From Fasciolopsis buskii (Eukaryota; Platyhelminthes; Trematoda; Plagiorchiida; Fasciolidae), in the NCBI GenBank assembly GCA_008360955.1, contig LUCM01000206.1, forward strand, positions 1-64,000: 64,000 nt of DNA, given 5' to 3'. Position 1 is the stretch's first letter. Each line of letters opens with the position of its first letter. Shown one piece after another: positions 1-11,200 of this stretch. The position numbers were made by a program, and so were the translations under genes. The notes beneath the pieces are model-generated. The model saw only the letters and a list, made by a program, of their open reading frames with translations. It had not been told where the DNA came from and searched no databases.

Positions 1-254
1 CTCAATGACAATGTCAAACATTTTACAGAGACGACCAACGCAATCTTTGATATCTGCTGTCCCTTAGAAACACTATTCGCCTCAAATGGGCGTAACTAAA
101 CCGAGAAACTGAAATTTCTAGAAGACGCAAGGAGCATTTCTATAAATACCGCAGTAAATAAGGTGTGCGGTATATTTCCACACTAATAAAGCTTAAATCC
201 GACACATCGGCACTACATTCGCCAGCCGACTCTTGCGTTGTAAAAATAACCGAC
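1..254. other. No recognisable feature
   Basis: Non-coding sequence in which no long frame, RNA-like fold or known repeat could be recognised. Confidence 0.5.
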
Positions 255-378
255 TTGTATAGGTCCACTCCCTGTTCCCATTGAATATTCACTCTTTTTA
301 TATAAACGTGTAACTCTGGGGAAAGGCAGCGGTCAGTGAGGCTTGCCTTGCTGTATAACGCTGAACGGTGATGGTGAT
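255..378 (+). mobile_element. LINE 3' tail (RTE-like), 5'-truncated
   Basis: About 110 bases that match, in the opposite orientation, the 3' untranslated tail of the LINE copy at 15660-15790. Shared blocks include GTCCACTC, AATATTCACTC, GTAACTCTGGGGAAAGG and CAGCGGTCAGTGAGGCTTG. The segment ends in a GGTGATGGTGATT stretch, the kind of imperfect GAT-repeat tail expected of RTE-type LINEs. No coding part precedes it, so this is a tail-only insertion or the end of a truncated copy. It abuts a second LINE 3' end directly downstream. Confidence 0.7.
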
Positions 379-975
379 TCGTCGGTTTGGATTAGATGGA
401 GTGATCGGGTGAAAAATGTGAAGATCAGGAATCTTATATTAAGTGTTGACTTAGAGAATACCTTGTTCCATCATAGTATTCTTAGGAGACTGCGCTGATT
501 GGGTCAGGTGTTGCGCATGGCGTGCACACGCCTACCATATTCTGCCCTGTTGTGCGTTGCTCCCAAGGAATGGAAGAAAGCACCTGGAGGTCAACAGGTG
601 ACGTGGTAAAGTGGAGGGAGGAAGTATGCAGCGAACTAAGTTAAAGTAGAAGCCTCACGTCTTGCTGTTTGGGGTCCGGAAGACCCGTCAAATATCTGGC
701 TGCGGACACTGAACGATATACCAGCAAACTGCGAACAGTGGCGTTTGTGTTGTCATTTTCTATCGAATCAGAATGATTGAAAGACTGTTTATAGAGTTAG
801 GTTGTGTTCCATATGTTGGCTGCAACTGAACCCTATATTTTCCCGTCTGTGATTTTCCACTCCCTGCTCCCCTTGGATATTCAGTCTTCTTATGGAAACT
901 TGTAGCTTTTGGGGAAAAAGCAGCGGTCAGTGGTGCTTGCCTTGCTGTTTAGCGCTGTACGGTGTTGATGTAGCC
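379..975 (+). mobile_element. LINE 3' end: reverse transcriptase C-terminus and tail
   Basis: Decayed 3' portion of the same non-LTR retrotransposon family as the copies at 27780-30890 and 15660-17330. In the + frames one can read IRWSDRV, LGQVLRMA, RLPYSALL, GGQQVTW, WGPEDPSN and HFLSNQND, which are landmarks of the C-terminal region after the reverse transcriptase domain in trematode LINEs. Several stops and frame changes interrupt it. A diverged version of the family tail follows from about 780 to 965. It is non-functional. Confidence 0.75.
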
Positions 976-1825
976 CTAAGTTTGCCATTATCGGGTTCCG
1001 TGATGGACGAGAAGGAACACCATTGGTACGCCACTTTTATTGTAGTGGCGTATTCACACCCGGGAAGAGCGAACGGCCAACTTGTTGAAGATTAACTCAC
1101 ATAGTATTATTGTTAAGTCTTAAACAGCTAGATTATGCTGTTTACCTCCCGTCGATTTTATGAATTTCGGATCCCTTGGCGACGATAGTGTAGGAAATTC
1201 ATCCTTGCGATTTCAGAAATAAAAATGTCAGACACTTGGTCGCGATCCTATTCATCTGTGTGATGAATAGCACGTACAAGTTTTGTCTTTGTTTGCTCAG
1301 TTGACATTTTCCGCCATCGTTTTCTGTTATCGTTTCTCAGTTCTTACCGTTCCTTTGTTTATTAGATAATGTACACTCTGGGCCTTCGTCTCTACCGCTC
1401 TCTTTCTCCAGTCCAGTTTACATAATGATTGTGATCTACATTTTTATCTGGCAACGAAGGTATAGTTAAAAGCATAACTTTCAGTTCAGTTCACATTTCA
1501 CGACCAATAACCTTGCACGAGCATGTACTGGTTTAGATTGATACCTCACAACCGCCAGTTAAAAACAGAAAAAGAACGAAAACAGGAGAAACAGGTGCAG
1601 GGGGATTTAATGCTTGGAATTAGCGTTTGCATTTTACATTAAAAATCGGTACCTTAATTGCAGTATTTTGTATCAAGTGCTGTCACAAGACGAATGTCCG
1701 ATTCGAGTGTATATCGCGTCTCGTAAAGGAAAAGAACTTTCCCAAGCAATACCTGGGTTGACTTCTTGTCCTCCTTTAGGGCGAGTGGGATTTTGTTTGG
1801 CTAATTGTTTTTCAGAATTGGAAGT
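976..1825. other. Upstream region of the ECT2 gene, no clear feature
   Basis: A short frame of 100 codons at 1614-1916 has no recognisable similarity and runs into a tRNA-like repeat, so I do not call it a gene. A promoter or 5' non-coding exon of the downstream gene could lie here, but nothing in the sequence marks one. Confidence 0.4.
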
Positions 1826-1839
1826 CCGCTTGTGGACCG

Positions 1840-1918
1840 TGAATCCAATAGTTCACGCCACGGGGCGGAATCGAGCCAGCGGCCTTCCACTTATCGGAGA
1901 GATGCTCCACCGTTGAGA
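1840..1918 (-). mobile_element. tRNA-derived SINE head (minus)
   Basis: Read on the minus strand, this stretch has an A-box-like CTCAACGGTGGAGC (1904-1917) and a B-box-like GGCTCGATTCC (1867-1877) at tRNA-like spacing, the RNA polymerase III promoter layout of tRNA-derived SINEs. It does not fold into a convincing functional tRNA by eye. It sits head-to-head with another tRNA-like unit at 1925-2010. Confidence 0.5.
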
Positions 1919-1924
1919 TGCGTC

Positions 1925-2010
1925 CACAGTAGCTCAGTAGTGGGCATCTGCTCATTGAACATGTTTTGGGTTCGATTCCGACTCACGATGTGGACTTCAG
2001 AACTAGACGT
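1925..2010 (+). mobile_element. tRNA-derived SINE head (plus)
   Basis: Contains an A-box-like TAGCTCAGTAGTGG at 1930-1943 and a B-box-like GGGTTCGATTCCG at 1968-1980. The internal promoter layout is that of a tRNA-derived SINE. It is divergent from, and similar in sequence to, the minus-strand unit at 1840-1918. The location about 180 bases upstream of the ECT2 start makes it a candidate source of regulatory or polymerase III activity, which is inference only. Confidence 0.5.
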
Positions 2011-2170
2011 AAACATTAAAACTGCGGTCTAAAGAATTCCAGTTTTTATAAATCAAAGGGAAGTTGTGGGTAGAAATAATTAGGCTTCCAATGAATGTCT
2101 GGACCACCTGTATTTTGAAGTGTTGCACTACCTGCTTTACACACTTATCTTCAGTCTGACTTAAAGTGTG

Positions 2171-2185
2171 TACCTTTTTTTCCAG
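2171..2185 (+). promoter_or_regulatory. Splice acceptor directly before the ECT2 start codon
   Basis: A pyrimidine run ending in TTTTTTTTCCAG lies immediately before the ATG at 2186. It implies either an upstream non-coding exon or addition of a spliced leader, since trans-splicing is known in flatworms. Which of the two applies cannot be decided from the sequence. Confidence 0.6.
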
Positions 2186-2263
2186 ATGTCTCCAGATCGT
2201 GATCCGTTGATTATAGTTGGAACGTCTGCCTTTTCCAATGAATCTTTTTCCAAATTAATTGGG
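2186..2263 (+). CDS. ECT2: ECT2 exon 1 (start, BRCT0 first strand)
   Basis: The ATG is followed by 26 codons including DPLIIVGTSAF, which aligns with the first strand of the BRCT0 repeat of animal ECT2. A phase-0 GT donor follows the GGG codon. Vertebrate proteins have about 40 residues before this point, so a further upstream coding exon is possible, but an ATG next to a good acceptor makes this start plausible. Confidence 0.75.
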
Positions 2264-5200
2264 GTTAGTTCTGATTATCTAATGTATGCTCACTCTTGAA
2301 GAAATTAGTACAAAAGTTTGAAGTAAGCTACCTGCCGGATGCGTCCGCGTGTGTTTCGCGTGTGCGGGAAGCAAATGACCATACGAAGGCGGGGCTAAGC
2401 GATCCCATATCTGGATGTGAATGGTTCTTGTTTTCTGATTTCGACAACTTTTCGGATATTCACGAATTGGTTTCGTTGCGACCTGAAGCCCGAATTATGG
2501 GTTACCCAGCATTTGTAGATTGCATGCTTCTCCAGCGTAAATGGATCAAACCAAGGCCGGTGTTCAATTTTTCGATGCAAGGTGCTGTTGTTTGCATAAC
2601 CGGTTTTCGAGATCGACACACTATCGTGAGTAATGCATTCACAACTGTTCGTGAATACGATGTGCCAAATTTGATTGCTCATTTTTCTGTCATTAAACCA
2701 CTTGTTCTGACTGAGGTGCTAATCATTAAAGTGTGTTTGCCAATGAAGCTCTTTTTTGAGAACCAATTACTTAACTATTTATTTGTCGTTTCGCGTTATG
2801 GCCCGAAAAATCCAACTTGCTATAGACATTTTCTGACAAGATGGTGTGAAGGTAATTAGTTTTTCATACAAATTGGGGAGATGTGACAACTCATCTAAGC
2901 TGTTAGCTCTAAACAGGTTAGAAAAGTTCTTAATCAATCAATTGTGACGACTTACCGCTCATTTGAACAGCCGGTAAGTACTGACCCATTGCACTATCAT
3001 CCCATTTCAACAATCCATTTTACTCTAGCGAACAACGCAACATAGGAAACCCTAATGACTGTTGTTTTTCTCCCCGAGTTCCGCGTTGCAACGGAATGAA
3101 CGAATATAGAAGCCAGCAGCCAACATACGAAAAACAGCCTAATTGTACAAAAACACTTTGTAATCATTTTGATCTGTTCACTATTATTCTCGGTTTGGTG
3201 CGATACCCTTCAGTATCTCCAACGAATTGGTCGACAAATCTTCTGGAACCCAGCCACGTAGACGCGATCGACCTACCTTTCTTTGGTCCTCTATGCACAT
3301 TGCCGTGTGATCTATTAGCCTCCACGTGACTTCTTTCACCCTTTGAGAACAGCGGACTATGGGACACGGTTTGGAAGGCTGGTGTTCTCCTTAAGCAATA
3401 GGTGACCCAAGCAACGAAGTCTAGCAAACCTGATACGTTGTGATAGAATATTCTGTGAACCGGTTGATGCTTTTTGCTTTCCTGGTTGAAGCACAAAACA
3501 TAATTGTTGCTGGTTGGAGACGCCGAGAGATATGGCTCAGAATCGAAGTCAGTAGCACGAATCCTGTGTGACCTGTCCACAGAATTCATGTCCCTTAAAA
3601 CAAAACTAGTTCGGAAACAACCAACAAGTCACAAAATGCCTGCGATGTAAACAAAAAATTGATTTGTCAGAGTTCATTACTTTTTTACCCTTATTTGTCC
3701 ACATTCTCTAAAGTTTCACTTACATGTGTTGGCCCCATGCATGTTTCTATGCTGGTGTATGGTATATATGATATATGTATGTATATAATATATATATATA
3801 TTATATACATATGTAGAACTGCAGGCGTAATCCACTGCTAAGTGTATTGCCCGGTTGCTTTTATCCCGGCGCTTATTCTAAGGCTTGTTCATCACTTGAC
3901 CTTTTAAATGCCGCCCTTTCTTATTGACTTCCCTGAGAAAGGGAGCTGGATTCTTGCCCCATTGAATTCATCGACTCTTGAGAAATCTCGTCTCCTCTAG
4001 GGTTTCGGACCACAGGCGAAACCTACTGCAATCTGCTTTGCCGCTTTTGATTTGACCCCAGGATTCATCCCTATTGCTGTCTGCTCATGAATGCTGAGAA
4101 AATCCGTATCGGATCGACGTTGTACGGCTAAGCAGGTTTGCAGTTTGTGCCGGTGATTATTGAGCTGCAGTGAAAACGTGCCTTTCAAGCCGAGGAAGAG
4201 TACGACCGTAGGGCGGCGGCAGTGTGTGTGGCACGTTTCCAGTAACTGCCGACCGATGCAATCTCGACCTGAACGAAATCCGGCCTGTTGTTCGCGGATA
4301 TTACTCTCGCGAATCGGTGTCAAACGGTGCAGCATTATCGAAGCTAAAACCTTAGTAACTATCGGAATTAAACTAATCCCACGATGATTGTTACAGTCAC
4401 TTCGTGTGTCCTTGATATGGGTTCAATCAGTGACTCATCCCACGATAATGGAATAGGTTCCTCGTTCCAAATATCACGAAGCAAGAAGATAACTGATTTC
4501 ATCGGATCTTCTCTAGCCAGTTTGAAAAGAACTTGTAGTATTTTGTCGGGACAAGTTGCTTTATCCTGCTTCAGAAGTCAAATACTCGACTCCATTTCAA
4601 ATTCCGTTGGGAGTGGTGTGGGGTGGGATGGGGTCGACGGACACATCCTAAGGATTCGCAGCTCCGGACGTCGGCCTAAATAAGACAGCGTGAGACCAGG
4701 TAAGCTGATCCTTGAAGTGCTCAGCCCAACGATCCACCCTTTGTTGTCTACCATGGACGAGCTCTCCACTTCTATCGCACACGATTTCGCCAACCAAAGT
4801 TCGCCGTCCATCGATGTCACGTATAAGCTCGAACAGTCTTTGTCTGTTACGTGAAACAGCCGCTATTTCCATCTTTTCGACTACCTTGATCCACCAGTTG
4901 TGACGGCTATTCTTCAGACTTTTGATCAATCGACGCTGCACCTGTCAACACACCTTATTCACCTCCTTGAAGTTGTGGAGCTGGCGCGTTTGCTCCATTA
5001 GATCCAGCGAACCTTGCGAGATCCAGTGTTTTTGATGAACGCCAGATCTAGGACCACAGGAGAAACTTGCTGCCAAATGCGTCGCCTGCTTGATTTCGTC
5101 CCGGCGCTGGTTTCTGGGATAATGTGGGTTTAAAGCTGTTGCGAACAGCCGAATCGGATAGACGTTCGATGGCCAATCGGGTTTGTGGCCTGCGTCGTTG

Positions 5201-8200
5201 GCCGTTGAGCTGCAGTAAAAATCGCAATAAAACTAACACGTGGTCCGTTTCGACGTACGTGGTCCGGTACGATGTACAGTTCTGGAGAGAACCGCGCCAA
5301 CGGTAGGTTACTACGATATTGTCGATCGAATTCAGACTACCCGTCCAGTTAGAGGTACACGTGGCCGTGCGGCGGAAGCTGTGTCGGAAATTCGTACTAG
5401 ATAGGAATAAATGATTATTTGCTCAGAATTGGAAAAGTCTTTCCCCGTTATTTGTTTGCTGCGCCTAACACTACTATCTTTCCGCACGCCGACTGATCCC
5501 TGTAGTCTCAAGGCGCACAAGCGACTGTTAACCGGGATGCAGTCTAAAAGGGTCTCTTCAGCCTCCTCACCTAAGACTAGCCCTACGCTGCGTTGACCCG
5601 CAGCCTTCTCCTGAAGTGCACAGGAATTCTTTTGAGGAGACCTTATTCGGTCCTCACGTTGTACTTTATTGACCTCTTTTTGATCAGTTACGAATGTCTA
5701 GTAAATGCTTGACTCCCGTCGACCATCCTGGATGTTAATACTGACGTTGCCGAAGCGTGCGTTTGAGAAACTGCGAGCTCCGTCGATTTTTGGCAATGAA
5801 TCTTTGCGAGTATCGGGCATGTTATCAACGGGTGCATTATAGGTGGTTAGAAGTGGTAAGGACAGACGGCTGGAGACGAAAGACAGGTTTAATGACGCAG
5901 TTTATTCCTCATCGGCATTATCTCCTAATTTGATATGTCGAGGTAGTGTCTGTTCCATCTGTTTTTTGTCTGTTGTGGACTAGGTTTTTTGATGACGATG
6001 GGATTTTCATCATGGTCATCATGGTCGGTCAACAGATCAAATCTTGATACCTACCGTCAAACATAGATACTAGCCCCTTTTGGAATAGTGGATTTAAGCT
6101 ACTACTTTTGCTACTACAGCTATTGAGATGACTTCAGAATTTAGTGGTTTTCAATCGCGGACTGTGTGATATTATCCAGTGGTCTGATTCAGCAAACGAG
6201 TGTGCTGCTCAGGGAATGGTTGATTGGGTAGATAACTGACATGTTGACTGTTTCCTTTTTAAACTTCTTATAACTAAAATCCTCAGCCATCATTATCGAT
6301 CACCTATTTCGCCTTTTTCACAAATATTAAGCAATGTTGCGATGAAACTAAACGGAGAATTCTAGTTTTTTTTACTGGTTTATATTGCTGATCAAGCGCT
6401 GAATTCCTACTCGAGTGCGGTGCCTGAACATTTCTTACCCACGATTTACCCCACTATAGAATAGACTGGCCACAATGGTCAATTGGATGGGCGGCAGTGT
6501 ACGACGCTATATGAATGTCAACACAACTACACATCTGGTGGCTTATCGTTGCGCTGGCGATAAAGTGCGCGAAGCTGCAATTACGGCACGACGGATATCT
6601 ACTGTCAAAACTTCGTGGGTAGAAGCAGCATGGGAAAGGCGCTGTGACGCAGTTACTCTCAACGCAACGGATACCAACTTTGTTGTAAGTAGCGTTTTCT
6701 ACTATGTCACCTGGTTATAGCGCTCCGTTACTCAGATGGTGCATTGGCGTTCTGTTTCTGTTTGTTGGCGTAGATTTTTCTTTTCGAATGTACCAAAACT
6801 TCATATGTTGTTTGCTTATAAGCATGATAAGTTCATAATCGTCTTCACTCTTTTTCAGTCGTTTAATGTCTGAGAAATTCAGCACATGTCGTAGTTCGGT
6901 TGCCTATTGGAGTCTGTTTCTAGGTGCACATGTCCCCACTGTTCAACACGGTGCATGAATATGATAGTATCTTTCACGTCCTTCGGAGTTATATCAAAAT
7001 TACTCGGAATCATGTGGGAACAAACCCTCCTGTCCATAGTCCTGACGAGCATGTGCCCACTCGGAAATTCCGGGATGAGATGTTGCAGGACAGACTAGCA
7101 AACGAGCCCGCATAAGGTGCCTCACATTTCAAATCTATCAAAGCGGCACCTGAAGTTGCCAGTGCGGGTGGTCAAGTGAATTAAACATCTACTACTTAGG
7201 TCATAGGTCTAAATCCCTGATCCGTTGGCTGATTTGGTGTTATACGGCAGTTCGTTTTCGCCCGGCTCATTACATTTTGTATACAGACCCCATGTATCTA
7301 TAAGCAACCTGCAGTTTCATGGTCCTGATTGTTCTTGTTGCCGCATCGGGTCCTTGAGCCTATGGAGCGTGCCGCTTCCATGAAGCACCTGCTTCAAGCA
7401 TGCATTTAAGAAATTTGATGAAACGGTTAAGCTACCGATGGTGGCGGCACCTAGTGGAGATGACGGTGGCGCTTTATCCGATCAGCGGTATCATGTATTA
7501 GCCTTCAAGATTCAGTTGTGCTATTTCACTGTTTATCCGTACCTGAGAACACCCAGCTGTTTTCTCGGGATCGACCACTCTGGATTTGGGATTATATGAA
7601 AGGGGTTAACAACCCAATTCTACGCGACTAAATGCAGGAAGTTACTATTATACTGCCTGTATCGCTGCTTATTAATTTTGCGATAGAAGTGGCCTTATTT
7701 GATCCGAGTCCTTTTTATGAGTTTACATGAAACTACTCCCTGACAGTGCAACCGGGATTGCATGTATTTATCATTGGGCAAAAGAACTAGTCTTGATTCA
7801 GTTCGTTTTTTTCAGCCTAGTAGCACTTCCTGATGCCGTACGCAATAATAAGCGTTTGAAAACACGCTTTGCCATTTATTTTTGTCTAGGAAGCTCACCG
7901 AGCTAAAGTGTTTCAAGAAATTTGTCTAGCTTTCGTGGGTTTCTCACCGGGTAGCGAAGAGCTACAGGAATTGTACAATCTTGTGCTGGAGCATGATGGT
8001 CTGGTTACGGAAGATTTGCAGGATAAACGTCTTACCCACGTTGTGGTTACAGACTCTTGGCCGGGTCATGAAAATATTTTGGAGGTGAGTCAACAAACCG
8101 TACACAGTTGGTGATCATGACAATAACTGGGATAATTCGGTCGTTTGTATGACACTCACATTTACTTTGCAAATCTGATATCAACTGCTGTTGAAGGTTG

Positions 8201-11200
8201 CGAGTCGGAATTGGTAATATTGTGGTAGCTAAAGGTGGTTGTTCATAAGCATGGATGTTTGTTGTGCATCTGTTTCCTTTTGTAACATTTTTCTGTTGTT
8301 TTTTACTTTTTCGTTGCTATCGTGCTTTGATATCTTTGGCATATGCAAATTACCGGATCTCTTTGGTTGCCTCTGACGGAAAATCCCTCGTACCATATTC
8401 CCCAGATACTGTTGTTTTTTTTCTAGTGAAGTCTCTTATTTGTCAGATTCTTCCAGCTAAATCACTATGAAAATCACTTGCTTTCTCCTTAGCCGATCAG
8501 TGTGGTCAGATGGATTGGGATGCCGATTCAAGCTTCTACGGTTATTAGCGAAACCGTCATCTAAGTATATGCCGGATCTGTTTTCTTGTAACACTGACCT
8601 CCATCTTATTCACAGATTCTCTTGGTTTTCGGGGTATATGCTCCATCTAATGTCGTCAACATCTGTAGATTGCATGACTTTTGTAGGCAAATGAGCGTCG
8701 AGTCCTCATTCTTTGGTGTCGTCCATGCATCCCGGGTAATGATGAACAGTCGGTATAGAAGCGAAGGAGTATGACAGGGATTACGTAATTTTAATGAGTC
8801 CTGCAGAAAAAGCGTATCCGGCTTTCATTTCGTCTTTCTCTCGCATCATGATATACCACTGGTAGTAATTCTTAACAATGATTTCACGAATTTTACTAGT
8901 GAGTTGAGTACTAGTGCTTCTTGATGAGCCATTCCCTGTAATGGTCTAATGTTGTGCTGCTCATTCCTGTCACTATTGTAATTTTTTTCCTACACAGGTT
9001 TAGCAGTTGTATCGGTTCCGTATTCGAACTGAATGCTAGTTGTTGTGCCATGCCGTTAGAACCTCGACACCTGACATCATCATTTTCCATCTTGTTTACA
9101 GCGCCTCAAACAACTTATGGTCAACGAGTCAAGCAGTGCATCTCGATCCACTTTGCATTCCTCTCGTCTGCCAGATTCACCATCTGTGACTGAGGAAGCC
9201 AATTATCGGATTTGTGTGCTCGGTCTGAGTTATCGTGTTCCAGTACTTCGACTCGAGTGGTTCTGGTTGTCACTACAACTAACGTGTCTCTGTCGCCTAG
9301 AACCCTATCTATATGTAGCTGGTCCAACCCGAAACACAAATGCCACTGTCCAGCTGCCTCCGCTTGCTCGTCCCAGCCTTATTCCGACAGATTCGGAGGC
9401 ACTTTTTAGTAACGGGTGCACTGTGGATAGTTCGTTTGCACCGCTCACGTCGATCGAAGCCACTTCCAGTCCGATGACTGAGCATGATGTAGCTCAGATC
9501 TCGTTGACTGGGTGTGATGGAGTAATCGAAGAGGTAGATGAACCAGGACCCTCTCCGGATCGGAGTCTCAATAAAGTTAACGGAGCACCCGTTTCTGCTT
9601 CTTTTCCGGATGAACATCGATCAGATAGCGTGACTGAGGAGAAAGAAAATCTACATCCACACGAAACCCATTCATTAACATCTCCAGGTCAGACACCGAT
9701 GTCACCGGAATTTGATTTGTTTGGACGGAGGAGTGCCGTACACGAAGCTGTTAAGCTGAAGTCCCCGTTGACTTCGTCCATGGACAAGGGTAAGCCCAAC
9801 ATTTTTTGTCTGCAAGTCGAAGCATGTGTCTGATCCGAGACAAAGGGTAACATCGAGTTGCCAGGTGACATTTGAACGGAAATACGTGTGGTGGCATCGA
9901 GTAGACATTGAAATGATGCGATTATCAGAATAGCTGTTGAGGTGTCGTCATCTCCCTAAGGTTTGTCTATGACCATCCTCTCCGGTCATACAGGGATCGG
10001 CCGTTACGTATCAGTTTAAGCACGTAATCGTTCGAATCAAACCAGCATGATATATCGGGATGCTCCAATGACTTTACGATTCTCGCCTGGCAGGATGTAT
10101 GTTCGCTTTACTGAGACTTGACGTGTGCCCATATGCTCGTTCTGATGCGGTCGAGATCAGCAACTGATACTTCCTATTATGATTCTGACTAAAGTTTTAT
10201 CATATTGATGCTTTTCTGACCATTTGATTTTTATTAGCCAAAGGAAGCACTTTTCAGCATTCGAAAACTTGTTTTCTTTGGCGATGGACGGTACTAGTAA
10301 ATTAGCGTGAGAGCAGATTTTTTGATCCACTTTTCAGTGTAAGATTCCTTCTGCGCTTGCATAAAATCGCTGCTCTCCTACTTACAGCGAAGTGCCCTTG
10401 TTTTTTCTTGCTTCAGTTTCGTTCATCGTTTCACCGAAGCATTCGAACAGTCCTCGCGGTTTCATCAGCCCATCGGGGGACGTGCGTCGTAGTTTTGGTC
10501 GGATCTCAGGTCACTTGCGTCCTGGTTCTAGTCTGAGTGCCAATTCAAGTCATAGCAATTTACTAACGCAACTGGCCGATCCGCTCACATTTCCCAGTAA
10601 CCGCGAGCGGCGACTGTGTCAGATCACTCATCAGAAACTGACTCCCCAGGATGAACAGCCTCCGTCTCCATCTGGATTGATCTCTTCTTCCGAATTGGAC
10701 ACACGTGGTTTATCAGCCGAACTGGTCGGCACATGCTGGTCTCCAGGCAGCTTCAATTCAGCACTACTGCTGAACGCGACCAATGCGAGTGATTGTAACA
10801 CCAGCTGCCCGCCCGCTCAGAATCGTGCTAGTTATGGTTTGGGTTCACTAGTTGGTTCGTTGCGCGATGTCAGTCAGAAAGGTTCCACTGATGGGACAAC
10901 TTCGGAGACGCTTCCTGATCCAGATACATCTGGGACAGTTAGGTCGCCTACAACACAGGCCATTGGTATGCTCTTCACGCACGGAATTTTTCGTTACCTG
11001 TCATCCCTTCTAAATCTGTTTGGTTGCGAAATGTTTTCTGACTTATTTCCCCTATCTGGAATGCAGTTGCTTAACGAGAAATGGAAATTGCATTGGTCTC
11101 TGAAGTCTGTTGTGAGAAGAATCCACACTGTGGCTTGTTTTGGATGCAGTTTGTGGAAATCGGGATTACTTATTCACGTGACAGTTAAACAGACTAATAA

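Larger units (their letters stand above)
2626..6459 (+). other. ECT2: ECT2 intron 2 (3.8 kb, LINE-filled)
   Basis: GTGAGT to TATAG. It holds a LINE 3' end (3090-3600), a TA-rich tract (3755-3815) and a chimeric LINE (3990-5880), all described separately. Apart from these I see no further features between 2626-3080 and 5890-6450. Confidence 0.85.

Noticed and set aside
1925..2010. Functional tRNA gene
   Set aside because: A and B boxes are present, but I could not build a proper acceptor stem or anticodon arm, and related SINE heads occur repeatedly in the window.
2395..2682. Minus-strand 95-codon frame
   Set aside because: It is antisense to ECT2 exon 2, which is firmly coding on the plus strand.
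3164..3589. 141-codon minus frame
   Set aside because: Its protein looks novel only because it is read mostly out of frame across a LINE 3' end.
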